Assembly (NCBI RefSeq): GCF_954871325.1
Contig: NC_088779.1
Location: forward strand, 22,694,846-22,758,845
Length of the DNA stretch: 64,000 nt
DNA from: Gordionus sp. m RMFG-2023
Lineage: Eukaryota; Nematomorpha; Gordioida; Chordodea; Parachordodidae
Direction of reading: 5' to 3'
Below, piece by piece: positions 1-12,630 of the stretch; the stretch's first letter is position 1; the number at the start of each line of letters is the position of its first letter. Under the pieces are notes generated by a model. It saw only the letters and a list, made by a program, of their open reading frames with translations, ran no database searches and was not told where the DNA came from. A program made the translations under genes and the position numbers.

Positions 1-113
1 AATATTTTCTTTTACCCTATTATTTCAAAAACAGCAAAATTAGGATGAAGGAAATGACATAACTACAATAATTATGATAAACATTTGGCGAATATTTATA
101 TTTTATAAAAAAG

Positions 114-250
114 AACAAATCCAATATCTAACTGGTCACACGGCACAATCCAAATTTTTGCAACTCATAACTTGGATATGCTTGAATCATAGCGAAAAAA
201 TTCTTAAAATCGATACCGTTCGGGCTTTTCATTTCGGCAATAATTTTTTG
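114..250 (+). CDS. CDF transporter, penultimate exon
   Basis: Begins after AAG at 111-113 and ends before GTGATA. Encodes the start of the cytosolic C-terminal domain (TVRAFHFG motif). Confidence 0.75.
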
Positions 251-556
251 GTGATAAATGAATAAAAACAATTATTAGATTTAATTCAAAAAAAAAACTC
301 TTATTCAATTTAAATTGGGTGAGTTTAGGATTTATGATAATTAAAGTTAAATGTAATATTTCTTATTAAACTATAACTTACTATTCAGGTTGAAGTAGAT
401 ATAATGCTACCTGAGACCATGTTCCTTAAGGAGGCTCACGATATTGGGGAAAAACTGCAGGTCAAATTAGAAGGGTTGCCCGAAATCGAAAGAGCTTTCG
501 TTCATTTGGATTACGAAACTGAACACAGACCTAGCGAAGAGCACAAATTTCCTTGA
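114..556 (+). CDS. Cation diffusion facilitator (metal tolerance protein type), 3' end of gene
   Basis: Two exons (about 114-250 and 389-556) encode the cytosolic C-terminal domain of a CDF metal/proton antiporter, the part that follows the membrane helices and dimerises around bound metal. Seen: the first exon reads [16 protein letters not shown] and then [15 protein letters not shown]. The second reads [20 protein letters not shown] and then [10 protein letters not shown], ending in TGA at 554-556. This is the ferredoxin-like fold typical of the MTP branch (order [34 protein letters not shown]). The 138-bp intron starts GTGATA and ends TTCAG and is phase 0. The transmembrane part lies upstream of the window. 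The exact metal (Zn, Mn or Fe) cannot be told from this domain. The upstream acceptor at about 113 lacks a good pyrimidine tract, so that edge may be off by a few bases. Confidence 0.85.
389..556 (+). CDS. CDF transporter, last exon
   Basis: Acceptor CTATTCAG, 55 codons plus TGA. Contains the conserved LPE...KEAHDIGE...[10 protein letters not shown] series of the domain. Confidence 0.88.
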   Translation, partial: VEVDIMLPETMFLKEAHDIGEKLQVKLEGLPEIERAFVHLDYETEHRPSEEHKFP

Positions 557-674
557 CGAAACTCCGATACCGATATTAGTTTAACCAACTATTTATATTT
601 ACACCAATTCAAACCTTACATTTTAGATTTTATTCGTCAAAAGCCCGGTTTAGGGTATACGCGAATAAAGGCTA

Positions 675-703
675 AATAAATGTATTCGACGCCTTTTAAT
701 AAA
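675..703 (+). terminator. Candidate polyadenylation signals of the CDF gene
   Basis: Two AATAAA hexamers (675-680 and 698-703) lie 120-145 bp after the CDF stop codon. The position fits a 3' UTR end, but such hexamers are common by chance in DNA this A+T-rich. Confidence 0.4.
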
Positions 704-2766
704 ATATGCAATGCACTTTTTAAAGATTAAAATGTACTGCTCAGTATATAATTAATCAAAGGATTAAATCATTCGATAGTACCAAATAATTTTTTGAACA
801 GAACTTAAAAATTGCTTTAGATATTCATATATCATGTCTTTCTATGGTATAGTAGGATTGAACTTCTTAAATTGCTAATCTATTCGATTTTAATAGTCGT
901 TATGCCAATTATAGCCTAACAAATGATATCAAGTCGTTTTTTTTTCATTAAATCGTCTTTTTTATGCACAACTCTAAAATAATCACACCTGTTTTATGTA
1001 TTTTCATATATTTATTTAATTATTTTTCGATACCATGATGAATTTCAAAAAAAATTCTGTTAACTCTTATCTAATATGTTATAATAGTAATATTAATATA
1101 CTCACAATTTATAGATAAATAGCTTTAAAAGAATATATATTTAAAATACTTTTGAAAACAAATCATAGATTTTAGATTTTTTTTTGAAAAAATATTTTAT
1201 TAGCTAACTTTTTTAAATGTAAATATTTTGTAAATAAATTGTCACCTGAACTTTTTATATATTATTAAATTAGAAATTTTAGAATGCACATATAACCCTC
1301 ATGAGAATCTTTATACATTTCATATTTCTATCTATGTTGTAGAATAATAAATAAAACGTCTGACTGAATACCTAAATATTTGATCTCATTATTTTCTTAT
1401 ATTAGTCATTCTTAATAAGTATTTGAATATCTTTAAAGATAATTATATACCATTTAGGAAAAATTTTCATTAGATTAGTCATTTACAACAATTTATTCAC
1501 CTAAATTTAATTTATTTTTATATTAATATATCGAATTATTTTTTATTTAATTCACATTCTAAAATTGATATTATAATAAAACTAGCATGAATTAATAGTC
1601 TTAAGAATTTGTGTAGAATTAATCTCTTAGCCTTCCTTAATATTGATTAAATATACACGATTTTAAAAAAAATTGGTGCCCCCATTTTCTCCTGAGTGGA
1701 AATTTCTTGCTATGGCACACCTTTATTAAATTTTAGTCGGAGTTGTTAAAATACCGTGGCCAAGGTTTTGAAACGTTTTATTTAATTGGTTAGTTTCGTT
1801 CCCATTAGTTTAAAATATTAATTTTTTTTCAAAACCGGTTTAGATAGGTTCCCATTATGGCGGATTATAGCAGGACGCTCACTTTTTTCTAAATTTACCC
1901 TTTTCATAAATTATAATGCAAAAAACATCTTAGAGATCTTTTTTAAGAATTATCAAAATAATATAATTAACGAAATATAAGATGGATCAATCATCCTTTC
2001 ACTTAAACATCAGCTTACAATCTCCTCTTCCCCAGATTGAACGCTAACTTAATTATTTTTTTTATTGCGAAATTAAGTTCCATTTTATACGAATTTTTTT
2101 TTCATACCTGTCTAAAAATCCAAATGATTGTAGCCTATTTTTTAGATCAAAATCTTTAATTTGTTCCATATTTGATAATAAATACATTAGGGAGTCTTGT
2201 TTTTTAATGTAAATTTAAAGTCACTTTAAAAACTTGTTGAACTAACGAATATTCCACGTTTCCATAGCGAATTTAGGAATTAATCAATTATTATCTTCAT
2301 GGAATCATTTTATCATGCTGGAACACTCTTATGTAGTCTGCAATCTACTGATCACACTATTCTCTTCTCTACTCAATGGTACAGGACATGAGTTTCTCGA
2401 AGCCATTCCCTCTGTCAATTTTCAACTTTACCTTTCCAACAGCCTACTTAATGCTATTAATATTCTTAACTACTCCACGCGCTCAGGTTAACTCACCCGT
2501 GGACTTAAATGAAAGACCTGATAGTTTAAGGATTTTTTTTTGAGAATTTTAGTTTTAATTCTGAGCTATTAAATAGGAGCCATTTTAATATTCAATATTA
2601 ATGATACTATTTTTTTAAATAATCCTTACAAAGTGGTAGGTAACATTTTTAGTGCTGAATTATTTAATCTATAGAATTATTATTTTATATATTATATAAA
2701 TATCCGCTTTCGTTTATGTAAAATATGATAATTTTTTTAAATTATTTACATAATTATCGTTTTGAG
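704..2766. other. Intergenic, nothing recognised
   Basis: A+T-rich sequence between the CDF gene and a hAT element. I see no open frame with family features, no RNA gene and no clear repeat structure. Confidence 0.5.
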
Positions 2767-2774
2767 GTTAAGCT

Positions 2775-5455
2775 TAGGACTGGGAACCAATAGTAAAAAC
2801 CCAATATTAACAAAATATTGTATTGGTATTGGGTCTAAAATATTGGTATTGGTATAAACAATATTTTCTATTTCTTGTATTGTTATTGGTATTGGTTTAT
2901 ATTGGTATTGGTTTAAATTCAAATTACTAATTAAAAGAATCGAAATAGTGATTATAAAACCCTTAATTTCTAATCTTAAATAAACATGGGAAAAAAAATC
3001 ATGATGCCATAAAATCAGGGCTAAGAACCAACTCTCAAAATTTTACTAAATTCAAATTCTTTTTTTAAACTAGGAATTTATTAGGTGATGTGAATATAAA
3101 AAATTTTGATTTAATCATGTATTTTTTGTATAAACAATAATAAACGTATTGATTTTGAACCATTTTATTTATCACAAAGAATATAGCAAAATAAGTAAAC
3201 TAAAAATGTAACATAACTGTCTATTTATACAAAATATAATGCAAAAGAATGATATAATTTTAATATAAGAGGAAATAATTTTATGTATTTAAGAAGAATC
3301 TTGCATGCGCATCCAACTTTTTAGGCACAGGCAAGCTTGTATAGTATGCTCATCTAGTGAACAACGTTAGTCTGTTATAACATACTTTCCTTCTGAAAAA
3401 GCCCTTTCAGAGCTAGATGAGGTGGCCGGAATTGCTAGATAATCTCTGGAAATTTTTGATAATACTGGATATCTATTTTTATTTAATTTGCACCAATCTA
3501 ATGGATTTGTATCATTGGAAATTGTGGGTTCATCTACGTATTTACTTATTTCTAAGTTGTTATTATTATGAGGTTTCACCTGATAAATTTTGTCATAAAA
3601 GGACAATTTTTTGTTATTTTGTGCTATAAGTTCCGCTGAATTGTTATTATTTATTTTATAAATATTGTATTCATTAGTAAGATATCCAATAAGAGCTTCC
3701 ATATTATTATGACTTGATAATTTAAATCTTGGGTCAATCATTGTTGAAATAATAAAGAGGTGTTTATTATAATTATAGTATTTATTAAGTTTTGTTAAGG
3801 CAGCTAAAGAAGCTGTTTTTAAAATAGCATTAGGATTATTATTATAACTCTCCACATGCTCAAAAATACTGGAATATAAAGGAATAATTGTTGAAATTGT
3901 TGGAGTATTAGCACATGAGGCCATCTCTGTAGAAAAATTAAATGGTTCCAGAAATTCTCGGTATATTTCTATATTATTCCAGGCTAAGGCACTAATATAA
4001 TTTTCTTGATTGGTATTTTGTAAGTGATTGGTATATGTTGTCAAATAGGGTTTGAGCAATATTGCTCTTTCAAGCATTTGGTATTGAATTCCAACTTGTT
4101 TGTATATCCAAAATTGGGTGAGGAAATTTTAAGTGTAGATTTTTTTAAGATATATTTTTTCGAGTTTATAAAATTTAGATATAGAAAGTTTAAAAAATTT
4201 CTTATTTTTTTTAAAGTTGTATTTAAGAATTCCAATGCAGCCATGACAGCCAAATGTATAATATGGCAAAAGCATTTGCACACATTATCAAGATTATCTT
4301 TTTGTTTTAAAATTTTTAGAAATGCTAAATTATTACTTGCATTGTCTAATTTAATGCAAAAAAAATCAATTTCAAATTTTACTTTTAATACAGAATTAAA
4401 AATAATAAAAATATTAATAGAATTATGTGCTGATTTAAAAGGAATAAAATCTAATAAATGATTATTTAATTTAAAATCATTATCAATATAATGAATTTTA
4501 TGCCCATAAAGGGTATTTTATTTGGAGAAGACCAAATGTCCATTGTTTTAGATGTAATTAAAAAGTACAGATTTTAAATTGATAAAAGAACTATGATAAT
4601 GTTTCATAATTTCTATTTTTAGTGTTTTTCTAGAAACTAATGTTAGTGAAGGGTTACAATATGCTATTAAATTTTTAAAAGTGATATCCTTAACTATTGA
4701 AAAGGCTAAATATTTTGAATGAAAAAGTTTATAATTAAATTATTTAAATTAGCTTTATTATTTATATTATTAAGTAAAAATGATTTTAATGTCTTAATTT
4801 TTTTACTGCCAATATTTATTTGCTCACATTTCTTATATAATGTTGGGTGGATGGATTTAAGATGTGTCCATAATCCTGAAGTTCCAAATTTGGGAAGTGA
4901 TATTTTTTTTTTACATTTATTACAAATTGCCTTTTTTTTATTATCACAAGTAGTATAAAATTCCCAGATTTTTGCTGAATTTCGTCTTTTATTAGATATT
5001 GATAATTCTTCTTGTTCATTATCGCTATTATTATTACCAACAGCATCTATATTTATTAACTCTATTTGGTCTTCATTTATTATAATATCCTAAAAAATAG
5101 ATAAATTGATAGATATCATGTAAAAAATTTACTTCCATAATAAAAATAAACTATAATTATAAATACCAGAAATATTGATATCACAGTAGTATTTGGAAGA
5201 AATAACAGATGTAATCAGTTTTTGCAATGAAAGTAAAAAAAATACCACGATATAATTATCCACGATAAACCCAAATAATTATGTTATTTTTAATATTGGT
5301 ATTGGTTAAAATTGTATTTAAACAATATATCAAAACCAATATATTTAGGTAATTGGTATTGGTTGTAAAAGCATTACCAATATTTAAATATATATTGGTT
5401 TATATTGGTATTGGTATTGTAAACCAATATTATATTGGTATTGGTCTCACCCCTA
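2775..5455 (-). mobile_element. hAT transposon with BED-finger transposase remnant
   Basis: A complete-looking 2,681-bp hAT copy. Seen: a perfect 8-bp target duplication GTTAAGCT at 2767-2774 and 5456-5463. The ends are inverted: TAGGACTGGGAACCAATA on the left, and TAGGGGTGAGACCAATA when the right end is reverse-complemented. About 150-180 bp inside each end consist of many ATTGGT/ATTGGTATTGG words. The interior carries transposase pieces on the minus strand: a BED zinc finger near 4846-4990 (CNKCKK type) and the C-terminal hAT dimerisation domain at 3367-4077. The frame is interrupted several times between them, so it is probably inactive. The perfect target duplication suggests no great age. 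Confidence 0.9.
3367..4077 (-). pseudogene. hAT transposase C-terminal domain (in 2775-5455 element)
   Basis: 236-codon open stretch ending in the hAT dimerisation signature: NPLDWCKLNKNRYPVLSKI, then IPATSSSSERAFSEG. This region of hAT transposases mediates oligomerisation. Upstream on the same strand (about 4283-5046) are out-of-frame remnants including the BED zinc finger (ICNKCKK then HLKS-type histidines). The DDE core is not open as a whole, so this is read as a decayed transposase. Confidence 0.85.
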
Positions 5456-5463
5456 GTTAAGCT

Positions 5464-7048
5464 TCATAAAATAATTTAGGTATTCTTTAAAAGATATCTG
5501 AGTATATGTGTGGTATGGTAGACTCAGTTAATTTATTAGATAATTCAAAAATGCGTGAAGAACCATATTTTCTATGAAAATTCGTAATGTTATTACTTGG
5601 TTAAATATTACTACACAATTTCCAAAGGGCTCAATTTAAAAAAAAGTTTTATAATATGAATTGCAAAATAATATCGAATATAGTATATAAAGCATTATAT
5701 TTATCTAACAGTATGATTCATTATTAATATATACATGGGCAATAAAATATTTACATTGGCTTCGGTTAAATTTAAATTCTTATTTTTTTAAAAACATTGA
5801 AAATTTTGAATTATTTTGAAATTTGTTGAAAGTATTTTTATAATATATTTTTCAAAATTTATTTTTAAAAAAATATTTCGGAATATTACATAAATTATAA
5901 AAAAAAATATATTAGTATAACCTAAAACTTCTAAGATATAAAATTAGATTATAATATTTGACCTTTAGTATTAGCACGTTATTTCATCCATTAATTTATG
6001 AAAGCCGGAACTTGTCAAGGATGAAATAATTTAGCAATTTTTTAATTTGTAATATACTAAGAATTTGGAAGGCATAAATGATACAGTCAATAAATGCCAT
6101 TTAAAATACAAATTTCGTTTAAGTTAAAAATTTTATTCAATCCGACAATCAACATAAGAGATAACCTCAATTTAAAAATATTACTGCAAAACAAAGTCAT
6201 AATTTACCAGTTATTATAAGAATGATAATAAAAGATGTTCTTTAATATATTTTCGTTAATATCAAAGCAAAAATTTGAACGAATATATTCGGATAAGATA
6301 AGTCGTTTAAGTTGTAAATTTTTTATAGAAATCTCACAAGGTTTTACGATGACTAGAAGGAAATCAATTTCTTTCTTTATAGACATAGATAATACAGATT
6401 TCATTGGGGTTAACATTTTCACAAAACAATTCTGATATATTAAGCATGCTAAATATCATCTTTAGCAATCTAATATTTGAATGACTTCTATTTTAAGATA
6501 TAATAAGATTAATTTTTTTTAAGCTTCCTAGCCTTGTAAACAAAATCCTTGATTCTACTCTATGATATCATCATTTTAAATATAAATTTTAAGTTTAATT
6601 ACTTTGTTGAAATATATATTTATTATTATCCAAAATTTTTAACATTTCATATAAAATGAATATCTAATTTAATAATCTTACATCATTTCAAACTTGTATT
6701 CAAACGAAATCGTCGTCAATATCGAAATTAGGTTAAAAGAATTAAGCATATGATTATTTAGACTTATATCTATAAAAAAAAATTCAAAATTAAATTAGAG
6801 TTTATTTTGAACCCAAATCGACCTGGTTTCTAAAATTTAGCTTTCGTGTTCACGTGTAAAAGAAATGTCCACTTAAATGCGCTAGTTTTAGGTAGGCGAT
6901 GATATAGTTATATATATCATTAGGTTTATTTTGAAACAAATGATAATGGGAGTTAATAATTATCTAAAATGATTTCCCTAAGCTTTTATTTTTATCGAGA
7001 TTTCCATTGTTGCGTATAGATAATTTATAGCCATTTTAAAAGTTAAAA
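5464..7048. other. Intergenic, nothing recognised
   Basis: A+T-rich spacer between two transposable elements. Short open frames at 6204-6435 overlap on both strands and show no family features. Confidence 0.5.
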
Positions 7049-7056
7049 GCATAATC

Positions 7057-8227
7057 ATAGGCGTAGCCAGGATTTTTCTAAAGTGGGGGGGGGGGGTTAA
7101 AAAATTTCTGGGGGCTTATCCCTCAGACCCCATTTTATGCGGCCCTTTGAACCACTTTTGCCTGGGATTCGGCCGGGTTACCTTATTCTATATATAGTCA
7201 TAAAATATTTTTACAAGATATGAGGTTAATTTTAATAAAAAAAAAGCTTGGAACAAATATGAAATATATATTTATTAATTTATATATAATATAATAAATT
7301 ACTTGTATATACACTAACATAAAAGCATGGTAATAATTTATTACAAACAAGTATAAGAAATTTATTTATAAAAAGTAAGTAGACATATATTTGATATTCC
7401 TCTATTATATAGAATTGGTTACATACTAGATAAAATTCCACTTTTACAGACATATTTAACAGTAGAAAATATATTACAGTTAATATTTTAACAAATTTTA
7501 CAATTCAAATTCTCTTGATAATAAATATAGCAATAATTTGCATTCAATTATTTAACGCCATCTATTTATTTTAAATAAATAGCGATATTAAAAATTATTC
7601 TCCCACAATGTTGTCTAAGATATTTTCTGATTTATTAATATTTTATAGTTTTCTGTAAAATATATAATTCGCTAAATTGGTAAAAATGATTTGATTGTCA
7701 TATGATTATACTGTAAATCTACGACATATAATATTCCACTTTTGTATTGTGCTTTAATTTTTTTATTTAATTTATGATTTAATTTTATCAATAGTTTTAC
7801 AATTATATTTTACTTTTATTAAAATAAATAAATTAAAATTACTCACTTTATAAAAAATTATATTTGATATATTATATCTTTAGTAATTTCATGCATCTAT
7901 TATTAATAATTATAATACATTTCACTTTTGTCTTAAGACTTATCTTTGGCATATATTCCATTTCTTAAAAAAACATTTTTGGTTCACTATTTTTATATAT
8001 AAATGCTTTTTTCCAAAAATGTATATATTATGATGAATAGGTTTATAAAAAAAATATCATTACATTCTTTCTTTCAAAGATATATGCATATATTTTAAGG
8101 GGTCAGGAAGTGGAGAGGAGAACTAAGGGGAATATTTTTTATCAGCTTAAAATGATATTCACAAAAAGTGATAAATTTCTAAAGGGGGGGGGGGAATTTC
8201 CCCTTGTCCCTCCTTGGCTACGCCTAT
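7057..8227. mobile_element. Non-autonomous DNA element with GGCGTAGCC ends and poly-G tracts
   Basis: A 1,171-bp element bounded by inverted ends ATAGGCGTAGCCAGGA (left) and ATAGGCGTAGCCAAGGA (right, reverse-complemented). Flanks GCATAATC and GCATAACA match at 6 of 8 bases, which suggests an 8-bp target duplication. Runs of G (from about 7085 and about 8184) lie just inside both ends. No open frame with protein features is present. Two further partial copies lie at 26607-26893 (reverse orientation, clear homology to the left 500 bp) and about 28071-28303, so this is a real repeat family. The superfamily is not certain. Confidence 0.75.
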
Positions 8228-8235
8228 GCATAACA

Positions 8236-8644
8236 CTTCCATGAACTCGATAATATAATAGTTAATAATATATATAATTTGTATTCATTATTATTATGAG
8301 TGTTAAAAATAAGATTTGTTTCCAATTTGTAATCTAATATTTATTTAAGAAACTCTTTCGTCTTTGATTTTTAATTTTTTACTATTTAACAAGTCTTGGG
8401 GATCAATTAGGTTTCTACACTTTTTACAACAGCGATATTAACGCCTACCCTTAATTAAAATCTTATCTTCTACCCCTTTTGCCATCAAAATTGGTAAAAT
8501 TCAAATCAAAATGACTTTCTACCCGCCTTCAATTTTATTCATATGATATTAATATTGTAATAACTGGCCCCCTTTCCCCACCCTTCCATTATAGATTCTA
8601 TTGTAGGGCATTTGATAACTTTAAAAGATGTGATAAAACGTTAA
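8236..8644. other. Short spacer, nothing recognised
   Basis: A+T-rich spacer between the preceding element and the LINE poly-T tract. No features seen. Confidence 0.45.
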
Positions 8645-8858
8645 TTTTTTTTTTTTTATTGGAATAAACTTTTTATTAAGAACTTTATAATATTTAATAC
8701 ATTGAACGTTAAAAGTTAAATATATATATGTAATTTAAAAAAAAATAAATATATATTAAAAATGTCATGTAAACTATTTATATAAAATCTATATAAAAAA
8801 CTGTATGATAAAAAAATAAATAATTAGTATAGTAAATTGTATGTTGGGTGGGAGGAGG

Positions 8859-9512
8859 TCAAGAAAGAGAGCCATGGATGGCAATGCAGTTAGATCTGCA
8901 TATATCAATAGATATGCGCTGTCTGAGATAGAAGCCTTTCTGAGGGTCACCAGTGATGGCGCGGATTTTTTTACCGAGGGTTTTGAAGAAGGTTAGGGCA
9001 TGATTGTCAAAAGACCCGGTTGTGTCGGATACGATTGGTATGAGATTGCAATTTGTTAGGGAAGTGTATTTATTAATTTTCGAGTTTTCAGCTCGCATGA
9101 ATGAGTTCTTATTAAAGGAGGGAGCAAATCGGTCGATGCAGGTATAGTCCCATGCTAATGGAATTCCATTACTCCATGGTATTAATGTCAGCCCATCTGG
9201 ACGTATATTATTCTCGGTTGAGAGGCCACAGGGTTCGAGGGTTGCTGGAATTTGAGCTGAGCGTAGAGCACGGAGAATGGTGCCGTTAACTGCACTGTGT
9301 CGAGAATGTCTACCTTTAGAGAATTGACAATGAAGAGGATGATGTCCAAAACAATCAACGCGTTGAAAACATAATGTAAATGTGGAGTTGGATAGTATAT
9401 TACAACCAAGACGGAGACCTATTGCTATGCGTAATTCTTCGTTTGTTAAGAGAAGTCCTAAGTTTGAGCTGGGCAAAGCTTCTAACCATTCATAGCCCGA
9501 TAGGGAAGGCAA
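8859..9512 (-). pseudogene. LINE ORF2 C-terminal segment with Cys/His knuckle
   Basis: 217-codon stretch starting LPSLSGYEWLEALPSSNLGL and holding C-x5-FGHHPLHC and GRHSRHS, then the RPDGLTLIPW and WDYTCIDRFAPS blocks. It ends QRISIDICRSNCIAIHGSLS, which resembles the normal end of this LINE lineage. It lies downstream of the RT palm in the same element. Confidence 0.82.
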
Positions 9513-9658
9513 AAGTTGTGGAACTTGCAGTTGTGGGAGAGATAGATGATCAACTGTTAAGGATTCTTCAACTGTAATGGGAGATAATAAATGTGAAAGG
9601 ATTGATGGGGATCCCTTAGAAGCAGCACTCGATATTAGATATTCAATGGAGTGGCATA

Positions 9659-10435
9659 TTAAGGGAAGATCCCAGTCAAGTTGCTTTGTGATGTGGGGAT
9701 TGGAGCGGAGAAGGAATTCTCTTTCCAGATTGCTAGGTCGTGGGGAAAGTGGGGGTCTGTGGGTTTATTGTTAAGTGATAGCATAATTAAGCGGGAGCTT
9801 GATTCTGAGGCTAAAAAGGCAGCAAGGCTGAGTGACGCTGGTGATCTTAAGCCAAGACCCCCAAATTTCGAGGGTAAGGAAGCCTGCATCCAAGAATTAG
9901 GGCTGAATTTTATATTAAGGATGCCTTCTAAAGAGTCTTTGATTGTTGATTCTATTTGGGTGAGAATTTTCGGGTATAAGAAAAGTGGGGCAGAGCGGAA
10001 GGCGTGTTGGATTTTTGGGATAAAGTTTTTGAGAAGGAAGAAAGCTTGATGGGAGGGAAGGACTTGAAGGATTTTATGTAAAAGGTGGAAATTACGGAGA
10101 AATTTTGTTTTGAAATATTCGATTGCTTTATTGCCGCCTATTGGAGATCCAAGATGTGTGAACCCGGATAAATTAATGGGTGTGAAGTTATGAGGAACGA
10201 TAAAGGTTTCATCTGGTGAATAAAATTCGCATTTGTTATTATTGAGAGACAACCCTGTAATATTGGTTGTATTATTTATTATAGGCGCTATTTTTAGAAG
10301 TTCATCATATGGACCAGCAAGGGTTCCATCATCCAAATACCAAACATTGAAGGTCAAATTTGTTTCACGATTTATCGATTCAATATTCGGCTGGATACCT
10401 AAGCAAAAAAAGGCGGGTCCAAGGTTTTTAGATTT
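9659..10435 (-). pseudogene. LINE reverse transcriptase fragment (palm and thumb)
   Basis: Open on the minus strand from about 10,435 (GPAFFCLGIQPNIESINRE) through the YLDD box to about 9659. The ATG at 10357 is not a true start; the frame runs in from upstream. It continues into the next segment only after a frame change near 9,600-9,660, so the protein is broken. Confidence 0.82.
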
Positions 10436-10437
10436 AT

Positions 10438-10978
10438 AAAAAAAGGTAAATCTTGATAATTTGATGATGTACTTATGTTATGCTTAATTATCATTTTTAT
10501 TATGTTAACTTATGTTTTACTTATGTTAAGTTTAACGATGATTATTCTAATTTTTATGTTTTTGTTTTATTCATAATTTTGAAGTATATTATTAAGTTTT
10601 ATTTTTGTATAAATTGGATGAATATGCAAATGTTCATAAAAAGATTTTAATATATAATGTTTGCTTTTTATATCAAAAATTATTATATTTTTTTTCTTAA
10701 AAATAAAGTGCAATTTTAATTAATTAATTATTTAATTTTTGATTAATTATTTAAATATTGTTTAAATTTAAACTAATTCTTTCAGTTAGTACCACGACTT
10801 TGAAAAAATCTCATCTCGTTGGCATAAATTTTGTATATTTTTATAGATTCTCCCAAATATGAAAATTATCATATTATTTAAAATAAAATTAGACATTTAT
10901 AGATTGCAGAGATTAGGGCATATAATAGGGCTTGCTAAGCTCTCGGAAAATAGGTGTATCCAGTTTTACCGACAAAGA
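10438..10978. other. Intergenic, nothing recognised
   Basis: A+T-rich spacer between the LINE truncation point and a MITE. No coding or repeat signal seen. Confidence 0.4.
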
Positions 10979-10986
10979 GCCATAGA

Positions 10987-11561
10987 TAGCGTCTACATGA
11001 CAGGATTTTCACTGGATGCAAAACCCCTTCAAAAACCTTTGCCTACCCCCCTAAAAAAATCGCCGCATGTCTCTTTATCATTATTTTTACCTATTTATTT
11101 ATTATTACTCTTTTCAAAGAATTTATAAAGGATAACTTAAATTAATTTATCTCTACTACCAACTATCGATATTTTGTGAATATAAGGAATTATTTTTTAG
11201 ATAATAAATTCAATTAAAATCTCCATTATTTATAATGAGTTAATTATTATGGCATTATGAGCTTGCTGAAATATTAAACCTTTTAAATTATATTTAAAAG
11301 GATAGTTTATTTGGAAAACATTGTGTATGAATGTTTGCAATATGTAGATTTGGTCGATGAATTGTATTATAATAATACTATAATAAAATTATTAATTTTT
11401 ACAGCAATAAATTTTGTCTTATTTCATCTCAAAATTTAATAGATAACCCCCCCCCCCCCCCAAAAAAAAAATTATCCTACCTCCATTAGCAGCTTACCCC
11501 CTACCCCCTAAAAAAAATAGGATGCAAACTGTTCTTACCCCTCCCGTTCATGTAGACGCTG
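10987..11561. mobile_element. hAT-type MITE with YAGCGTCTACATGA ends
   Basis: A 575-bp element with a perfect 8-bp duplication GCCATAGA (10979-10986 and 11562-11569). Ends are TAGCGTCTACATGA and, reverse-complemented, CAGCGTCTACATGAACGGG. No coding capacity. A long C tract lies near the right end (from about 11446). A diverged relative with the same order of blocks lies at about 59354-60007, and a right-end fragment (CAGTGTCCACATGAACGG reverse-complemented) ends at 38108. Confidence 0.82.
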
Positions 11562-11569
11562 GCCATAGA

Positions 11570-12619
11570 TGAGAAATTTGTGAAATGAAAAATAAAATAA
11601 TATTTTCTTTTAAATAAAGTTAACCAATATTAATAAAATCTCAATATGAAATTGAGATAAAATTAAAATAATATTAAAATATTTAATAAAAATATATATT
11701 AAAATGATTATAATATTTGAACCTCTTAAAAATATATCCTGATTTCTACATTTAAACCTTTATAAATATATCACGATTTTTACATATGATCTTTTATAAA
11801 TATATCGTGATTTCTAAATAAAATCTTTTATAAAATATATCCAGAATCTTACTAACTTATTTCATTTCATTTTATTTTATAATCAAATTTATATTATTTT
11901 ATAATATTATATAAACTTTATAATTTTGACATGTTTGTAATATAATGTAAAATTAATCTTTTTTTTATATCTTATATAAAATTATATAGTTTTCATCTTG
12001 GCCTGCCACTATGTCTTTTTATCAAATTTAAAAGAACTAATTGCAAAGCTTAACCTAATAAGTAAAGCCTAACTCTCGTCTAGAAATCGAATACATAATC
12101 GCTCTAATCCAAACGGCTGAAATACCATTGCAGGTTAGCCTAATATAATGTTCAAATGTAAATATGCAACTATGATTTTGCTAGTAGCATTGATACTCTT
12201 ATAATTTAGTTTTTAGTACCAGTATATCTAAATTTCTCATATAGATTTATGACGTCTTTTTAAAATACAATACCAAAATAAGATAATGGTGAGATTAAAA
12301 AAGTTACAATAAATTAGTTTTTATCCTCTGGTACTAAATTTGGTCTATTGTTTTTATATTATATCAAATTTTTTATATTTGGAATAGAGAGAAAGGTCTA
12401 GCGTCGATCTCATGAGAGTTATAATAGCTTTAAGAAGCACCTGATTTTCCAATTTTTTATATAATTTATATAAAAAATATTATGTAAATGATTGATTAAA
12501 AAATAAACAAATGATAAAGAAATTAATTTAATTTAGTTGTATCATGTCTATTGACAAGTTATTCTCACGTAACTTCTGACTTGCCAATCTTTTATTTTTA
12601 GTAAAACTCGTAGATTCTT
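11570..12619. other. Upstream region of CACTIN, no clear promoter
   Basis: A+T-rich sequence before the first recognisable CACTIN exon. I see no convincing core promoter or further exon. A 27-codon open stretch at about 12,055-12,150 has no family match I know. Confidence 0.35.
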
Positions 12620-12630
12620 ATGGACTTGAA
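12620..12630 (+). CDS. CACTIN: CACTIN candidate first coding exon
   Basis: ATG GAC TTG AA followed by a consensus GTGAGT donor. Joined across a 41-bp intron it gives MDLNDKLLENAR, in phase with exon 2. No other ATG in this frame is nearby. If real, the protein lacks the long RS-rich N-terminus of other cactins. Confidence 0.4.

Larger units (their letters stand above)
8645..10437 (-). mobile_element. 5'-truncated LINE (non-LTR retrotransposon) fragment
   Basis: The 3' part of a LINE on the minus strand, ending in a poly-T tract at 8645-8657 (a poly-A tail on the coding strand). The reverse transcriptase catalytic box WYLDDGT is near 10,325-10,345. It is preceded by a palm segment resembling GPALFCLAI (here GPAFFCLGIQP) and followed by the thumb segment FGGLGLRSPASLSLAAFLAS. 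Downstream is a C-terminal region with a Cys/His knuckle (CFGHHPLHC then GRHSRHSAVN) and RPDGLTLIPW...WDYTCIDRFAPS. All are typical of one widespread LINE lineage found in many invertebrates. The finger domain and anything 5' of it are missing. Confidence 0.88.

Noticed and set aside
4024-4461. Plus-strand 145-codon open frame
   Set aside because: Lies across the decayed hAT transposase on the other strand and is Lys/Phe/Ile-rich with no family features.
9380-10049. Plus-strand open frames of 65-122 codons across 9380-10049
   Set aside because: Antisense shadows of the LINE coding strand.
12055-12150. Possible extra CACTIN exon reading SRLEIEYIIALIQTAEIPLQ before GTTAGC
   Set aside because: Only 27 codons, no similarity to cactin N-termini and no phase evidence.
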